Source of the DNA: JBPCQA01 sp050998615
Lineage (GTDB): Bacteria > Actinomycetota > Actinomycetes > Propionibacteriales > Nocardioidaceae
Direction: 5' to 3'
Assembly: GCA_050998615.1 (NCBI GenBank)
Contig: JBPCQA010000001.1
Span: 56,950-120,949 of the forward strand
Length of the DNA stretch: 64,000 nucleotides
A model generated the notes under the pieces. The model made no database searches. It saw only the letters and a program-made list of their open reading frames with translations, and was not told where the DNA came from. Position 1 is the first letter of the stretch, and each line of letters opens with the position of its first letter. Made by a program: the position numbers and the translations under genes. Below, one piece after another: positions 52,280 through 61,050 of this stretch.

Positions 52280-53700
52280 TTGTGCCAGTCCCCGACCACA
52301 TCGACCCTGCCGAGGCCCTCGGCTACGTGCACTTCGTCGGAATTGGAGGCGCCGCCTTGTCGGGGCTGGCGCGCATCATGGTGTCACGCGGTGTTGGGGT
52401 GACGGGCAGTGACGCGACCGCCTCGGCGATGCTCGATAGTCTGCGCGGCGTTGGGGTCCAGTGCTGGGTCGGTCACGACGCCAGCCACGTCGAGGGCGCC
52501 GACACCGTCGTGGTCTCGACGGCCGTGCCCGGCGACAACCCCGAGGTGAGGCGCGCTCTCGAGCTCGGGCTACGGGTCTGGCCTCGCTCGGCTGCAGTGC
52601 AATCGGTGCTGCTCGGCAAGACCGCGGTGGTCGTGACCGGCACTCATGGCAAGACGACCACCACGTCGATGCTGACGACCGCGCTGCTTTGGTGCGGCGC
52701 CGATCCGTCGTACGCAATCGGGTCCACACTGATCGCCTCCGGTCTCAACGCGCACGACGGCGCGGGTGACATCTTTGTGGCCGAGGGCGACGAGAGCGAC
52801 GGTGCGATCTTGGTCTACACGCCAGCTGCCGCCGTCATCACGAACGTAGACGCCGACCACCTCGACCATTTCGGCAGTGTTGCGTCGTATGCCCGGGTGT
52901 TCGACGACTTCTTGGGCAGGCTCCGGCCTGGCGGATTTGTGATCTGTTGCGTGGACGATCTTGGCGCGGCCCGACTTGCCACCACCGCGACTCGTCGTGG
53001 GATCGAGGTGATCCGGGTGGGGCGCAGTGCCGCCGTCGATCTGAGAGCCGACGCCCTGACGTTCCAAGCCGAGACGTCTCGTTTCGAGGTCTGGGAAGGC
53101 AACCGCCGCCGAGGTGTTGTCGGCTTACGGGTGCCAGGGGCGCACTACGCCAGCGATGCACTCGCGGCTCTTGCCGCCGGACTAAGGCTGGGCTTCGGCT
53201 TTGACGATCTGGCCGCGGGGCTGGCCACTTTCCGAGGTAGCGGGCGCCGGATGGAGTTCAAGGGCGATGTGGGCGGTGTCCGGGTGTACGACGCCTATGC
53301 GCACCACCCGACCGAGATCGCCGCCGACCTGAACGCGGCTAGAGGCCTGACCGGAGGGGGGCGCCTCATTGTGTGCTTCCAGCCGCATCTCTACAGCAGG
53401 ACCCGCATCTTCGGGGCGGCGATGGGGGAGGCGCTTTCTGCTGCCGATGAGGTCGTCGTGATGGACGTCTACGCCGCTCGCGAGCGACCCGAGCCTGGGA
53501 TCAGCGGGGCAACGGTCGCAGCCGGTGTACCCGAACTCGCCGGCCGGGTGACCTATGAGCCCGACCGCTCCCGCGTGGCCGCTCGGGTGGCCGATCGGGC
53601 CTTCCCAGGCGACCTGGTTCTCACTCTCGGCGCCGGCGATGTCACCACCATCGGTCCCGAAGTGCTCGAGTTGCTCCACCTCAAGACGAAGGAGACCTGA
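52276..53700 (+). CDS. murC: UDP-MurNAc:L-Ala ligase MurC
   Basis: A 474-residue Mur ligase. VHFVGIGGAALSGLARIM is the UDP-binding start, VVTGTHGKTTTTSML the ATP loop, FVAEGDESDGAI and NVDADHLDHFGS the middle, and VYDAYAHHPTEIAADL the C-terminal domain. GTG 52276 overlaps the murG stop (GTGA). The stop overlaps the ftsQ ATG (TGATG). Confidence 0.95.
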   Translation: MIVPVPDHIDPAEALGYVHFVGIGGAALSGLARIMVSRGVGVTGSDATASAMLDSLRGVGVQCWVGHDASHVEGADTVVVSTAVPGDNPEVRRALELGLRVWPRSAAVQSVLLGKTAVVVTGTHGKTTTTSMLTTALLWCGADPSYAIGSTLIASGLNAHDGAGDIFVAEGDESDGAILVYTPAAAVITNVDADHLDHFGSVASYARVFDDFLGRLRPGGFVICCVDDLGAARLATTATRRGIEVIRVGRSAAVDLRADALTFQAETSRFEVWEGNRRRGVVGLRVPGAHYASDALAALAAGLRLGFGFDDLAAGLATFRGSGRRMEFKGDVGGVRVYDAYAHHPTEIAADLNAARGLTGGGRLIVCFQPHLYSRTRIFGAAMGEALSAADEVVVMDVYAARERPEPGISGATVAAGVPELAGRVTYEPDRSRVAARVADRAFPGDLVLTLGAGDVTTIGPEVLELLHLKTKET

Positions 53701-54413
53701 TGGCCCTGAACCGACGCTCATTCACCCGAGGGCGGTCGGCTCGGCGCCCCTATCTGCGCGGTCTCTTGGTTCTCTCTGTGGCCCTCGCGACGCTTGCCTT
53801 CGCCGGCTGGGTGGTGTGGTTCTCCTCCTGGCTCGCGGTCGACAAGGTCGTGGTGTCCGGCGAGCACACGATCCCGGTGTCCGTGCTGGTTACGACCGCG
53901 GACATTCCCGGCGGCACACCCATGGTCTCGGTGAATCTCGACGAGATCACCCACCGGATTGCCGGTTTGCCCGCAGTCGCCCATGCGTCTGTCCACCGCA
54001 GTTGGCCGCATACGATCACGATCAGCGTGACCGAACGCCAGCCACTCGCCCAAGTGCCGCGCGCGGGGGCATGGTGGGTGATCGACGCGAGCGGAACGGT
54101 GTTTCGCAAGAGCGCAACTCAAACTGCTGGCCTTCCGATCGCCGCCATTCATGCTGAGGTCGACCATGAGGTATTGCACGAAGTCGCGTTGGTGGTCGCC
54201 GCCTTACCAAAGAGCCTGTTGGGACGCGTCCGGACGGTCGAGGCCGCATCGATGGACTCCATCTCGCTCGTCTTGACCAGCCGGCATGTCGTTCGGTGGG
54301 GGAGCGCTGCCCAGTCCATTCGCAAGGCTCAGGTGCTAGCGGTGCTGCTCAAACAACCTGCCCGCGCCTACGACGTGAGCGTGCCGGCCGATCCGACCTT
54401 GACCCGCGGCTGA
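53700..54413 (+). CDS. ftsQ: Cell division protein FtsQ
   Basis: A 237-residue bitopic protein. A basic N-terminus precedes one helix (LLVLSVALATLAFAGWVVWF). The POTRA domain starts VDKVVVSGEHTIP, and the FtsQ domain has HRSWPHTITISVTERQPLA. It recruits or regulates FtsL/FtsI/FtsW at the septum. Coupled to murC. Confidence 0.92.
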   Translation: MALNRRSFTRGRSARRPYLRGLLVLSVALATLAFAGWVVWFSSWLAVDKVVVSGEHTIPVSVLVTTADIPGGTPMVSVNLDEITHRIAGLPAVAHASVHRSWPHTITISVTERQPLAQVPRAGAWWVIDASGTVFRKSATQTAGLPIAAIHAEVDHEVLHEVALVVAALPKSLLGRVRTVEAASMDSISLVLTSRHVVRWGSAAQSIRKAQVLAVLLKQPARAYDVSVPADPTLTRG

Positions 54414-54439
54414 CCAACCGGCCAAGTTTGGCGTGTCGG

Positions 54440-54469
54440 TTGCCCCGGACCGGCAATGTGACCTAAGGT
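54440..54469 (+). promoter_or_regulatory. Candidate ftsZ promoter
   Basis: TTGCCC (54440-54445) and TAAGGT (54464-54469) with an 18-nt spacer lie in the 234-bp ftsQ-ftsZ gap. A second -10-like TACACT lies at 54505-54510 in a locally AT-richer stretch. Separate ftsZ promoters in this gap are usual in actinomycetes. Confidence 0.5.
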
Positions 54470-54647
54470 CGTGCTCGATCAGGTTCCACTCTCCACTCTA
54501 AGCCTACACTACAGCTTGAGAGATGCCCTTATCGCACTCTTCCCCGGCTCCACCACAGCACATCTAGCACTTTCCGACAGCAGCACAGACACTGGTGGCC
54601 CGCAGTCCTTGCCGACCGCCCACCGTTCAACTCGAGAGGCACGCGTC

Positions 54648-55886
54648 GTGGCAGCACCGCAGAACTACCTGGCGGTCATCAAGGTTGTCGGCATCGGAGG
54701 TGGCGGGGTAAATGCCGTCAACCGGATGATCGAGGTCGGCCTTCGGGGAGTCGAGTTCATCGCCATCAATACCGACGCTCAGGCGTTGCTGATGAGCGAC
54801 GCCGACGTCAAACTCGACATTGGCCGTGACCTCACCCGAGGGCTCGGCGCGGGGGCCAATCCAGACGTGGGCGGGCGAGCCAGCGAAGATCATGCCGAAG
54901 AGATCGAAGAGGTCATCAAGGGCGCCGACATGGTGTTCGTAACTGCTGGCGAAGGGGGCGGCACCGGCACCGGTGGAGCCCCGGTCGTCGCCCGCATCGC
55001 CCGCTCACTGGGGGCACTCACCATCGGTGTCGTGACGCGACCGTTCGCTTTCGAGGGGCGGCGAAGAGCCAATCAGGCCGAGGAGGGCATCGCGGCATTG
55101 CGCGAAGAGGTCGACACCCTCATCGTGATTCCCAACGACCGATTGCTGTCGATCTCTGACCGCAGCGTCAGCGTGCTCGACGCCTTCAAACAAGCCGACC
55201 AGGTGCTGTTGCAAGGGGTGTCGGGCATCACCGACCTGATCACCACCCCGGGGTTGATCAACCTCGACTTCGCCGACGTGAAGTCCGTGATGTCCAACGC
55301 GGGTTCGGCATTGATGGGTATCGGCCGCGCCAACGGCGACGATCGCGCGGTGGTCGCTGCCGAGATGGCGGTGTCGAGCCCGCTGCTCGAGACATCCATC
55401 GATGGCGCTCACGGCGTGTTGTTGTCGATCTCCGGCGGGTCGGACTTGGGGCTGTTCGAGATCAACGAGGCAGCCGCCTTGGTTTCGCAGGCGGCGCACG
55501 CCGAGGCGAACATCATCTTCGGCGCGGTCATCGACGATGCCCTCGGAGACGAGGTCCGTGTCACGGTGATCGCGGCTGGCTTTGACGGCGGCATGCCAAA
55601 GCGACGCGACCAGAGCCAGCCCGCTCTGCGACGCGACACCACGACGTCGACGGCGGCCACGGCCGGCCAACCCGGAGAACAATCCCCGGTTGCCGGGCAG
55701 GCCCAGCGACCAACACCACCAACCCATGGCCAGCAGCCGGGGCAGGGCACACCCTCGGCGCCGCCGGCACAACAACAAGCCGCGCCGGCGGCGGGCCGGC
55801 AGCCCGCCTCCACACCTCCACGCCAACCGCGGCCGATCCCGTTCGACGACAACGATGATCTCGACGTCCCCGACTTCTTGAAGTAA
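54648..55886 (+). CDS. ftsZ: Tubulin-like division GTPase FtsZ
   Basis: A 412-residue FtsZ. NYLAVIKVVGIGGGGVNAVN opens the GTPase domain, GEGGGTGTGGAP (about 102-113) is the tubulin signature, and NLDFADVKSVM is the T7 synergy loop. A Gln/Pro/Ala-rich linker of about 80 residues precedes the conserved C-terminal peptide DDLDVPDFLK, which binds SepF and FtsW. GTG 54648 follows GAGAGG; an open upstream extension of 59 codons is not conserved FtsZ sequence. Confidence 0.96.
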   Translation: MAAPQNYLAVIKVVGIGGGGVNAVNRMIEVGLRGVEFIAINTDAQALLMSDADVKLDIGRDLTRGLGAGANPDVGGRASEDHAEEIEEVIKGADMVFVTAGEGGGTGTGGAPVVARIARSLGALTIGVVTRPFAFEGRRRANQAEEGIAALREEVDTLIVIPNDRLLSISDRSVSVLDAFKQADQVLLQGVSGITDLITTPGLINLDFADVKSVMSNAGSALMGIGRANGDDRAVVAAEMAVSSPLLETSIDGAHGVLLSISGGSDLGLFEINEAAALVSQAAHAEANIIFGAVIDDALGDEVRVTVIAAGFDGGMPKRRDQSQPALRRDTTTSTAATAGQPGEQSPVAGQAQRPTPPTHGQQPGQGTPSAPPAQQQAAPAAGRQPASTPPRQPRPIPFDDNDDLDVPDFLK

Positions 55887-55938
55887 CGCCCCATTGAACT
55901 TGCGACCGGTGAATTTGCGACCGGGCCGGCTGTAGTCC

Positions 55939-56697
55939 ATGTTCGCTAGCCGAGCGCAGCGCCACGGCGTCTCAGGTGTGGTCGACGTGGGCTTCACCGA
56001 CCGACATGGGGGAGTCAGCCCGCCGCCGTGCGACAGTCTCGACCTTGCCGGTGGCGCAGCCGGAGCGTTAGGCGCTCGGAGCTTCCGAGCCGCAGCGAGT
56101 GAGCGTAATTTCGCCTTGTTGGCAAGGGAGTTTAACGTTGCCGGCTTCGTGACGATGCGACAAGTGCACGGTGCCGAGGTGGCAGTTGTCGGACCACGGA
56201 ATCAGGCCGGCTCGGTCGCCGACGCGCTCGTCACGTCCGCTGCCGACGTCGCGCTATGCGTCCGGGTGGGTGACTGCGTGCCGGTCGTGCTAGCAGACGC
56301 GGACCGTGGCGTGGTTGGGGTTGTCCATGCCGGTCGACCAGGAGTGGTGGCCGGTGTCGTGGCCGCCGCCGTACGCACGATGCGTTCGTCTGGCGCACAA
56401 GACATCGAAGCTTGGGTTGGTCCGCACGTGTGCGGTGGCTGCTACGAAGTGCCCACGGCGTTGCGCGCCGAGGTGGCAGCCGCTGCTCCGGCTGGCTTTG
56501 CATGCACGACCTGGGGGACCCCGGCGGTCGACATCGGCGCCGCGGTTCGTGCGCAGCTCGGGCTGTGCGGCTGCGTAGTCAACGACCTGGCTGTGTGCAC
56601 GTTGGAATCTGACGATCTGTACTCCTATCGTCGCGACGGCAGCGGCTCCGGCCGGTCAGCCGGCGTCGTGGTGCTGCGTGGGCAACCTCGTGACTGA
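55939..56697 (+). CDS. pgeF: Purine nucleoside phosphorylase-like/laccase-domain protein (PgeF/YfiH)
   Basis: A 252-residue DUF152/YfiH protein. VTMRQVHGAEV, VRVGDCVPVVLAD (metal Cys), VGVVHAGRPGVVAGVV (His) and WVGPHVCGGCYEVP form the metal and active site. Family members edit peptidoglycan precursors by removing misincorporated L-Ser in E. coli, or cleave nucleosides. The position between ftsZ and yggS is conserved in actinomycetes. Confidence 0.9.
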   Translation: MFASRAQRHGVSGVVDVGFTDRHGGVSPPPCDSLDLAGGAAGALGARSFRAAASERNFALLAREFNVAGFVTMRQVHGAEVAVVGPRNQAGSVADALVTSAADVALCVRVGDCVPVVLADADRGVVGVVHAGRPGVVAGVVAAAVRTMRSSGAQDIEAWVGPHVCGGCYEVPTALRAEVAAAAPAGFACTTWGTPAVDIGAAVRAQLGLCGCVVNDLAVCTLESDDLYSYRRDGSGSGRSAGVVVLRGQPRD

Positions 56698-57400
56698 GCC
56701 GAGTCGGCGTGTTGAGCTGGCCGGCAGGCTCGCCGAGGTCCGTCAGCGGATCGTCTCCTCGGCTTTCGAGGCCGGTCGTTCTCCTGCCGGCGTCACGCTC
56801 GTCGTGGTGACCAAGACATGGCCGTCGAGCGACGTGCGACTGCTGCATGAACTCGGCGTCCACGACTTCGGGGAGAACCGACATCCCGAAGCGGAACGCA
56901 AGGCAGCCGACGTAGCCGATCTGGAACTGACCTGGCACTTCATCGGACAGGTCCAATCCAACAAGGCAGCGCGGATCGCCGGCTACGCCGATGTCGTGCA
57001 GTCGGTCGACTCGCCTCGGGTGGTGCAGCGGCTCAACGCCGGTGCCAACGCCTCCCGCCGTCTGGTGGACTGTATGGTCCAAGTGAATCTCGACCGCACG
57101 GGCGCTGCCACCGGTCGCGGCGGCGTACGCCCCGACGAGGTCGAGGACGTCGCGCGGGAGATCGTCGCCGCTGATCGACTTCGGCTGGTGGGGGTGATGG
57201 GAGTGGGGCCGCCGGGGCAGGACGCGACAGCGGCATACCTCCAACTCGCCGATGTTCGCGGGCGGGTGGCGCGGATGGCGCCCGAGGCGGGGGCCATGTC
57301 CGCAGGGATGAGCGCCGACTTCTGCGAGGCGATTGCCGCCGGCGCGACACATGTGCGTGTCGGCAGCGCGGTTCTCGGTGAGCGGCCGCCGCTCCGGTAG
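56690..57400 (+). CDS. YggS-family PLP-binding protein
   Basis: A 236-residue PLP homeostasis protein of the single-domain alanine racemase fold. VVVTKTWPSSDV holds the PLP Lys, HDFGENRHPEAERK the family block, WHFIGQVQSNK the signature, and GMSADFCEAIAAGATHVRVG the phosphate site. GTG 56690 overlaps the pgeF stop; GTG 56678 is a slightly longer alternative. Confidence 0.9.
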   Translation: MTEPSRRVELAGRLAEVRQRIVSSAFEAGRSPAGVTLVVVTKTWPSSDVRLLHELGVHDFGENRHPEAERKAADVADLELTWHFIGQVQSNKAARIAGYADVVQSVDSPRVVQRLNAGANASRRLVDCMVQVNLDRTGAATGRGGVRPDEVEDVAREIVAADRLRLVGVMGVGPPGQDATAAYLQLADVRGRVARMAPEAGAMSAGMSADFCEAIAAGATHVRVGSAVLGERPPLR

Positions 57401-57468
57401 TGTCAGTGTCGACGGTTCGCCGGCAGCGCGGCCGTCGTACACGATCGGCGAGCGCGGAGGCGAATGTC

Positions 57469-57957
57469 ATGGCGGGTGCAATGCGCAAGGTTGGGGTCTA
57501 TCTCGGCCTGCTCGAAGACTCAGACCGCTACGACGACGACTACGACACCGCGGATGAGACGTCACGAGACGTCGGCACGAGCTCCGGGCGACCGCTGGCC
57601 GCGGTCGGGCCAGACCGTACGCCGACTGTCGCCTCGCTGTCGGAGCGGCGTAAGCCGGTGCCGCCGGTCGTCACCGAGTTGTCGAGGATCACCACGCTGC
57701 ACCCCCGCAACTACAACGAAGCCCGCACCATCGGCGAGCACTTCCGTGAAGGCATCCCGGTGATCATGAATCTCTCGGAGATGGACGACAGCGACGCAAA
57801 GCGTCTGGTGGACTTCTCCGCCGGGCTGGTCTTCGCAGCCCGCGGCACGATCGAGCGAGTCACTAGCAAGGTGTTCCTGCTCTCGCCGCCGAATGTGTCG
57901 GTCGCGGCTGAGGACAAGCAGCGCATGGCCGAAGACGGGTTCTTCAACCAGAGCTGA
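57469..57957 (+). CDS. sepF: Cell division protein SepF
   Basis: A 162-residue FtsZ membrane anchor. The N-terminal amphipathic helix is GAMRKVGVYLGLLED. An acidic linker and the SepF core follow (RNYNEARTIGEHFREGIPVIM, RLVDFSAGLVFAARGTIERV, VFLLSPPNVSV). ATG 57469 follows GGAGG with eight-nt spacing. SepF is the main FtsZ anchor in actinobacteria, which lack FtsA. Confidence 0.94.
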   Translation: MAGAMRKVGVYLGLLEDSDRYDDDYDTADETSRDVGTSSGRPLAAVGPDRTPTVASLSERRKPVPPVVTELSRITTLHPRNYNEARTIGEHFREGIPVIMNLSEMDDSDAKRLVDFSAGLVFAARGTIERVTSKVFLLSPPNVSVAAEDKQRMAEDGFFNQS

Positions 57958-57958
57958 C

Positions 57959-57978
57959 GCCGGACGGCTTCGTCCGGC
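57959..57978 (+). terminator. Hairpin after sepF
   Basis: GCCGGACG-GCTT-CGTCCGGC is a perfect eight-pair stem with a four-base loop beginning two nt after the sepF stop. There is no U-tract, as is common in high-GC actinomycetes. yggT has its own promoter just downstream. Confidence 0.65.
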
Positions 57979-58012
57979 CAGTTCAGTGACCAAGAGCCGT
58001 TGGTGCGACCTC

Positions 58013-58018
58013 TAGACT
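58013..58018 (+). promoter_or_regulatory. -10 element of a probable leaderless yggT promoter
   Basis: TAGACT ends seven nt before GTG 58026, with no Shine-Dalgarno sequence between. Confidence 0.5.
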
Positions 58019-58025
58019 CCTTGGT

Positions 58026-58319
58026 GTGCGGGTTCTTGGCGTCGTCTTCGAGCTGATCCTCTGGTTCTACTTCCTCCTATTGTTGGCGCGGATCGTCTGC
58101 GAGTGGGTGCAGGTCTTCGCCCACTCATGGCGCCCCTTGGGTCCGGTGTTGGTGCTGTTGGAGTTCATCTACTCGCTCACCGATCCGCCCATCAAGCTAT
58201 TTCGCCGGTTCATACCCCCGCTTCGCCTAGGTGGGCAGGCCATAGACCTGTCGATCTTGTTCGTGCTGTTGATCTGCTACGTCTTGCTGTACGTCAACCG
58301 ACGCACGCTGTTGGTCTAG
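58026..58319 (+). CDS. YggT-family membrane protein
   Basis: A 97-residue protein with two membrane segments (FELILWFYFLLLLARIVCEW and IDLSILFVLLICYVLLYV) flanking the YggT motif YSLTDPPIKLFRRFIPPLRLGG. The family lies between sepF and divIVA in actinomycetes, and a role in division or envelope biology is suspected. Here it is the last intact dcw gene; no divIVA follows. Confidence 0.9.
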   Translation: MRVLGVVFELILWFYFLLLLARIVCEWVQVFAHSWRPLGPVLVLLEFIYSLTDPPIKLFRRFIPPLRLGGQAIDLSILFVLLICYVLLYVNRRTLLV

Positions 58320-58320
58320 C

Positions 58321-58545
58321 CCCGGCGGTCACGGTTGTTGAGGAGGTAGTCTCGCGTGGACGAGCGGCAGTGACGGCGGTTGAGGTGGCCGCTTCGCGGC
58401 CGTCTCGAAACCATGCCTGGCCACGAGATCCCTCAGTGGACGGGCAATCCGCACTCGGACACGAATCTTCGTGGCCCACGATGCCCATGGAGTTCCGGTT
58501 TCGAGACGCTCGCTGCGGGTCACTCCTCAGGTAACCGTGAATGCG
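58321..58545. repeat. Dispersed actinobacterial palindromic repeat, second locus
   Basis: Starting two nt after yggT, the region contains CACGGTTGTTGAGGAGG. The 27-nt core at 58387-58413 is identical to 20252-20278. The inverted arm GGTTTCGAGACGCTCGCT with CTCCTCAGG and AACCGTGAA follows at about 58496-58540. The arms pair over roughly 150 bp. It sits exactly at the end of the dcw cluster. Confidence 0.75.
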
Positions 58546-59043
58546 GGGTTGAGGAACAACGGAACAGCGGAACAGCGGTTGCGCTCAGAATAATCCTGGT
58601 CGTGTTTCCGCCGAGCGCGTTGCGCAGGTAGGACGTGACCAGATCCTCGGCCTGCTTTTCAACCTCGTGGCGGGCATAGAGACTCCGCAACGGGTCAAGA
58701 CGCATCCGCGCCGTGAACGTCTCGACAGTTGCGTCAGCTCGTCCAAATCGACCATGCCGAACGCGGTGATGTCCAGGTCGCCGCGGTGCAGCAACATCCG
58801 CCCAAGCGGCCAGAGCAGACTCTGGCGCGGGTCGGTGTAACCGGGCTCACCCAGGCGGGAGACGTGCTGCCCGAACAGATCCATGTCGATGCCCAGCCCA
58901 CCGTGACGGTCATCCGAGACCCGGGTGTAGATGCGGATCGACTCCGGTGAGGCATGCCGGGGTAGCTGCGACAGCGGGATCCGCCGCAGCGGCAGCTCCG
59001 CGGCCAGCCCGTAAGCGACACCGATAATGCCCGGTGGGCTCAC
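58520..59043 (-). pseudogene. Frameshifted remnant of an unrecognised gene
   Basis: The minus strand reads a protein-like sequence in one phase (RRIPLSQLPRHASPESIRIY, GIDMDLFGQHVSRL, AFGMVDLDELTQL). Near 58727 the sensible reading moves to another phase (ETFTARMRLDPLRSLYARHE, KQAEDLVTSYLRNALGG). The composition on both sides looks like one ancestral protein split by a frameshift. I do not recognise the family. Confidence 0.4.
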
Positions 59044-59110
59044 CAGCGCCTGGGTTGGCGGCCGGTTCAGGTCTCACGTCTTGCGGCGTGGACCACTAAG
59101 GCCGCAACGA

Positions 59111-59644
59111 TCACCAGTGGGCAGGATGAATGAATGCAGCTGCCGGCTGGCCGAGCCACTGCGCGATGCGCATGGCGAGATCCATATCCGCGAAGCGAGC
59201 ACTTCGCAGATTCGTCAACCGGCTTGGCGTGCAGTCGATCTCGTGCGCTAGGTCTGCCCACGTGAGACCGCGCTCGCGGCGTTGCTCGTTGAGCGCGGTG
59301 TGCATCTGGTTCAAGTCCCAGCGAAGCCGACTATCCGCTCCGGTCTCTGGCAGTTTGGCATCACCCACGTCCACAACCGGACCCGTCAAGAAGTCTTCCG
59401 GCGCGCGGCGGAGCCACCGCAGCATGAACAGCGCGTACTGGCAGGAGGTTGCGCCTCTCTGCGGCAGTCTTTGGATGGCCCCTCCGCACAACGGATGGTC
59501 CGTTCGCTGTTCGTTGAGTTCCGACGACTGCTGCCACAACTCGGCGGCAAGGGCGTACCAGTCCAAGCCACGGTCTCGACGTTGGGCGTCGAGCGCGCTG
59601 AAGAGGGCGCCGCAGTCGAAAACCGGCCGAACTTTCATGCCCAC
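59111..59644 (-). CDS. XRE-type protein with two helix-turn-helix-like halves
   Basis: A 177-residue protein with an internal duplication. The second half (LNQMHTALNEQRRERGLTWA, DLAHEIDCTPSRLTNL) is a Cro/C1-type helix-turn-helix. The first half (ALFSALDAQRRDRGLDWYAL, followed by LCGGAIQRLPQRG) repeats the pattern more loosely. The C-terminus AMRIAQWLGQPAAAFIH is typical of this actinobacterial regulator group, often found in accessory regions. The start at 59644 or two codons later lacks a clear ribosome binding site. Confidence 0.7.
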   Translation of the reverse strand: MGMKVRPVFDCGALFSALDAQRRDRGLDWYALAAELWQQSSELNEQRTDHPLCGGAIQRLPQRGATSCQYALFMLRWLRRAPEDFLTGPVVDVGDAKLPETGADSRLRWDLNQMHTALNEQRRERGLTWADLAHEIDCTPSRLTNLRSARFADMDLAMRIAQWLGQPAAAFIHPAHW

Positions 59645-60289
59645 GAGCGTAACCAGAGGTCTGAACCTGAGCTCTGACGGCCGAGGGTCTGCGAGCTGAC
59701 GTCCGGGTCACGGCGGCACATCAGCACCGGAGATCATCCAGCGTCGTGCGCCAATCTGGAAGCTTGCCCTGCCGGCTGGGCGGAAGGCCGAGCAAGCTGT
59801 GATGCACGACGCGGCCGGTCGATTTCAGCGCCATCGCCGCGAGGTTACGGGCAATCGTCACATCTGGCGGCAGCACGGAACGTCGGTTGGAGCCGTCCAA
59901 GACCATGTCAGCCACAGCGCCAAGCGCGCCCGCTGAGGGATTGGTTGCGGGAACCCGATCACGTCGGCGCGGGCGGCCGCACCGCACAAGTCCCGCTTGC
60001 GGATGCGGGACGACTTCAGGTCCGCCGCTCAACAGGCCGCGAAGCGCGTCTTGTCCAGATCTCCCCAAACTGCAGCGATTCGTCCTGCCGCCAGTCGCGC
60101 GGTCAGACTCCATCAGCACATCGTGCCAGCTGCCGAGTCGTGTGCGGGGAGCCCGCCGGACTTATGGCGGTGCCTGATCACTCCGCGCGACATGTGCTCC
60201 CCGTGCATACCGGACCGTCAGCGCGGCCGCGCGACCAACTCCGTGGCAGCGCGAAACGCGCGACCATTGCCGATGCGCAGGCGTTCCGC
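59645..60289. other. 645-bp stretch with at most a doubtful gene fragment
   Basis: The only protein-like frame is on the minus strand, 60119 to 59721. Its C-terminal half (DVTIARNLAAMALKSTGRVV, LLGLPPSRQGKLPDW) has a plausible composition but no family I recognise. The first half is Arg/Gly/Pro-rich and looks non-coding. I find no promoter or ribosome binding site. A decayed gene is the best reading. Confidence 0.35.
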
Positions 60290-60617
60290 TCACCGACCCC
60301 TCAGCGGGTCCTGGCAGCGGTACTGGTGCAGCGTCTGCTCGGCGCGGTCAGCGAGGGTGTCTCGTAGCGCCGGTGGCTGGATCACCTGGGCGTCAGGGCC
60401 GAGGCCCCAAAGCACGGTCGCGGCGTGCTGTGGGTCAGCAAGAGGGGGTCAAGCAGCAGCCACCCGCAGGTGTCGGCCGCTTCCCCGGTGAGGGTGAGTG
60501 CAGCGCGGACAAGTTGGCCGCGGCGGACCGCCCGGACCCGGACTTGGACGGTGTACTCGGGCTGGGTCTCGCGGAAGTCCTGTCCCCGTTGCTGCTAGGC
60601 CTGCTCCAGATCGATGC
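60290..60617 (-). pseudogene. C-terminal fragment of a WYL-domain regulator, with nonsense and frameshift
   Basis: The minus strand reads RGQDFRETQPEYTVQVRVRA, then RGQLVRAALTLTGEA and GWLLLD. This is the WYL C-terminal extension of PafB/YafY-type regulators. After LLLD the sense continues in another phase as ADPQHAATVLWGLGPDAQVI and RDTLADRAEQTL, ending at the TGA at 60292-60290. An in-frame TAG lies upstream (about 60597-60599) inside matching sequence (DLEQA-stop-QQRGQDF). The N-terminal HTH half is gone. Confidence 0.75.
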
Positions 60618-60839
60618 CGGGTCGTCGTGATCCGCGGCGCCAACGCGCCAGACGCCCTCCCGCGACACGAACGCCGCCTCGACGCCGAAGTCGCCGAACG
60701 CTACGGCTCCGCCCACACCCTCACCGAGGTCTCCGGGGCCTGGCGCCCATTCCGCACCTGGGCTTGCCTGCACCTGCGCACCCTCCGCGAACAGCGGACC
60801 CACGAAATCAGCCGACAGCGCCCTGCGCCAGCCGGGTGA
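60618..60839 (+). pseudogene. 3' fragment of an AlkA-type DNA-3-methyladenine glycosylase
   Basis: The plus strand reads PDALPRHERRLDAEVAERYG and TEVSGAWRPFRTWACLHLRT. These match the last 70 or so residues of HhH-GPD alkylpurine glycosylases (the A-W-R-P-x-R-x-W-A block). The catalytic HhH and Asp region is missing, because the fragment starts directly at the end of the WYL remnant. It is a truncated relic joined to an unrelated relic. Confidence 0.7.
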
Positions 60840-61050
60840 CGCACTCGCCGAACTGCACCTGCCACGACACCGCCACCGGACACGGCCGACCCTCCACCGT
60901 CCCGCAGCGGATCGGTGACTGAGACGCCTATGGACTTGCGGCTGGTCGGCGGTGTCGGAACGGTGGCCACCGGCTGCTGGTCGCTGGGATGTCAGCAGAC
61001 GGCAACGCCATGGGCGCGTGGGGCGCGTGTCTTTTCGGGTGCTCGGTTGT

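Noticed and set aside
54471..54647. N-terminal extension of FtsZ by 59 codons
   Set aside because: The frame is open, but the peptide is Ser/Leu/Thr-rich and unlike FtsZ. It overlaps the promoter region, and GTG 54648 gives the normal FtsZ N-terminus.
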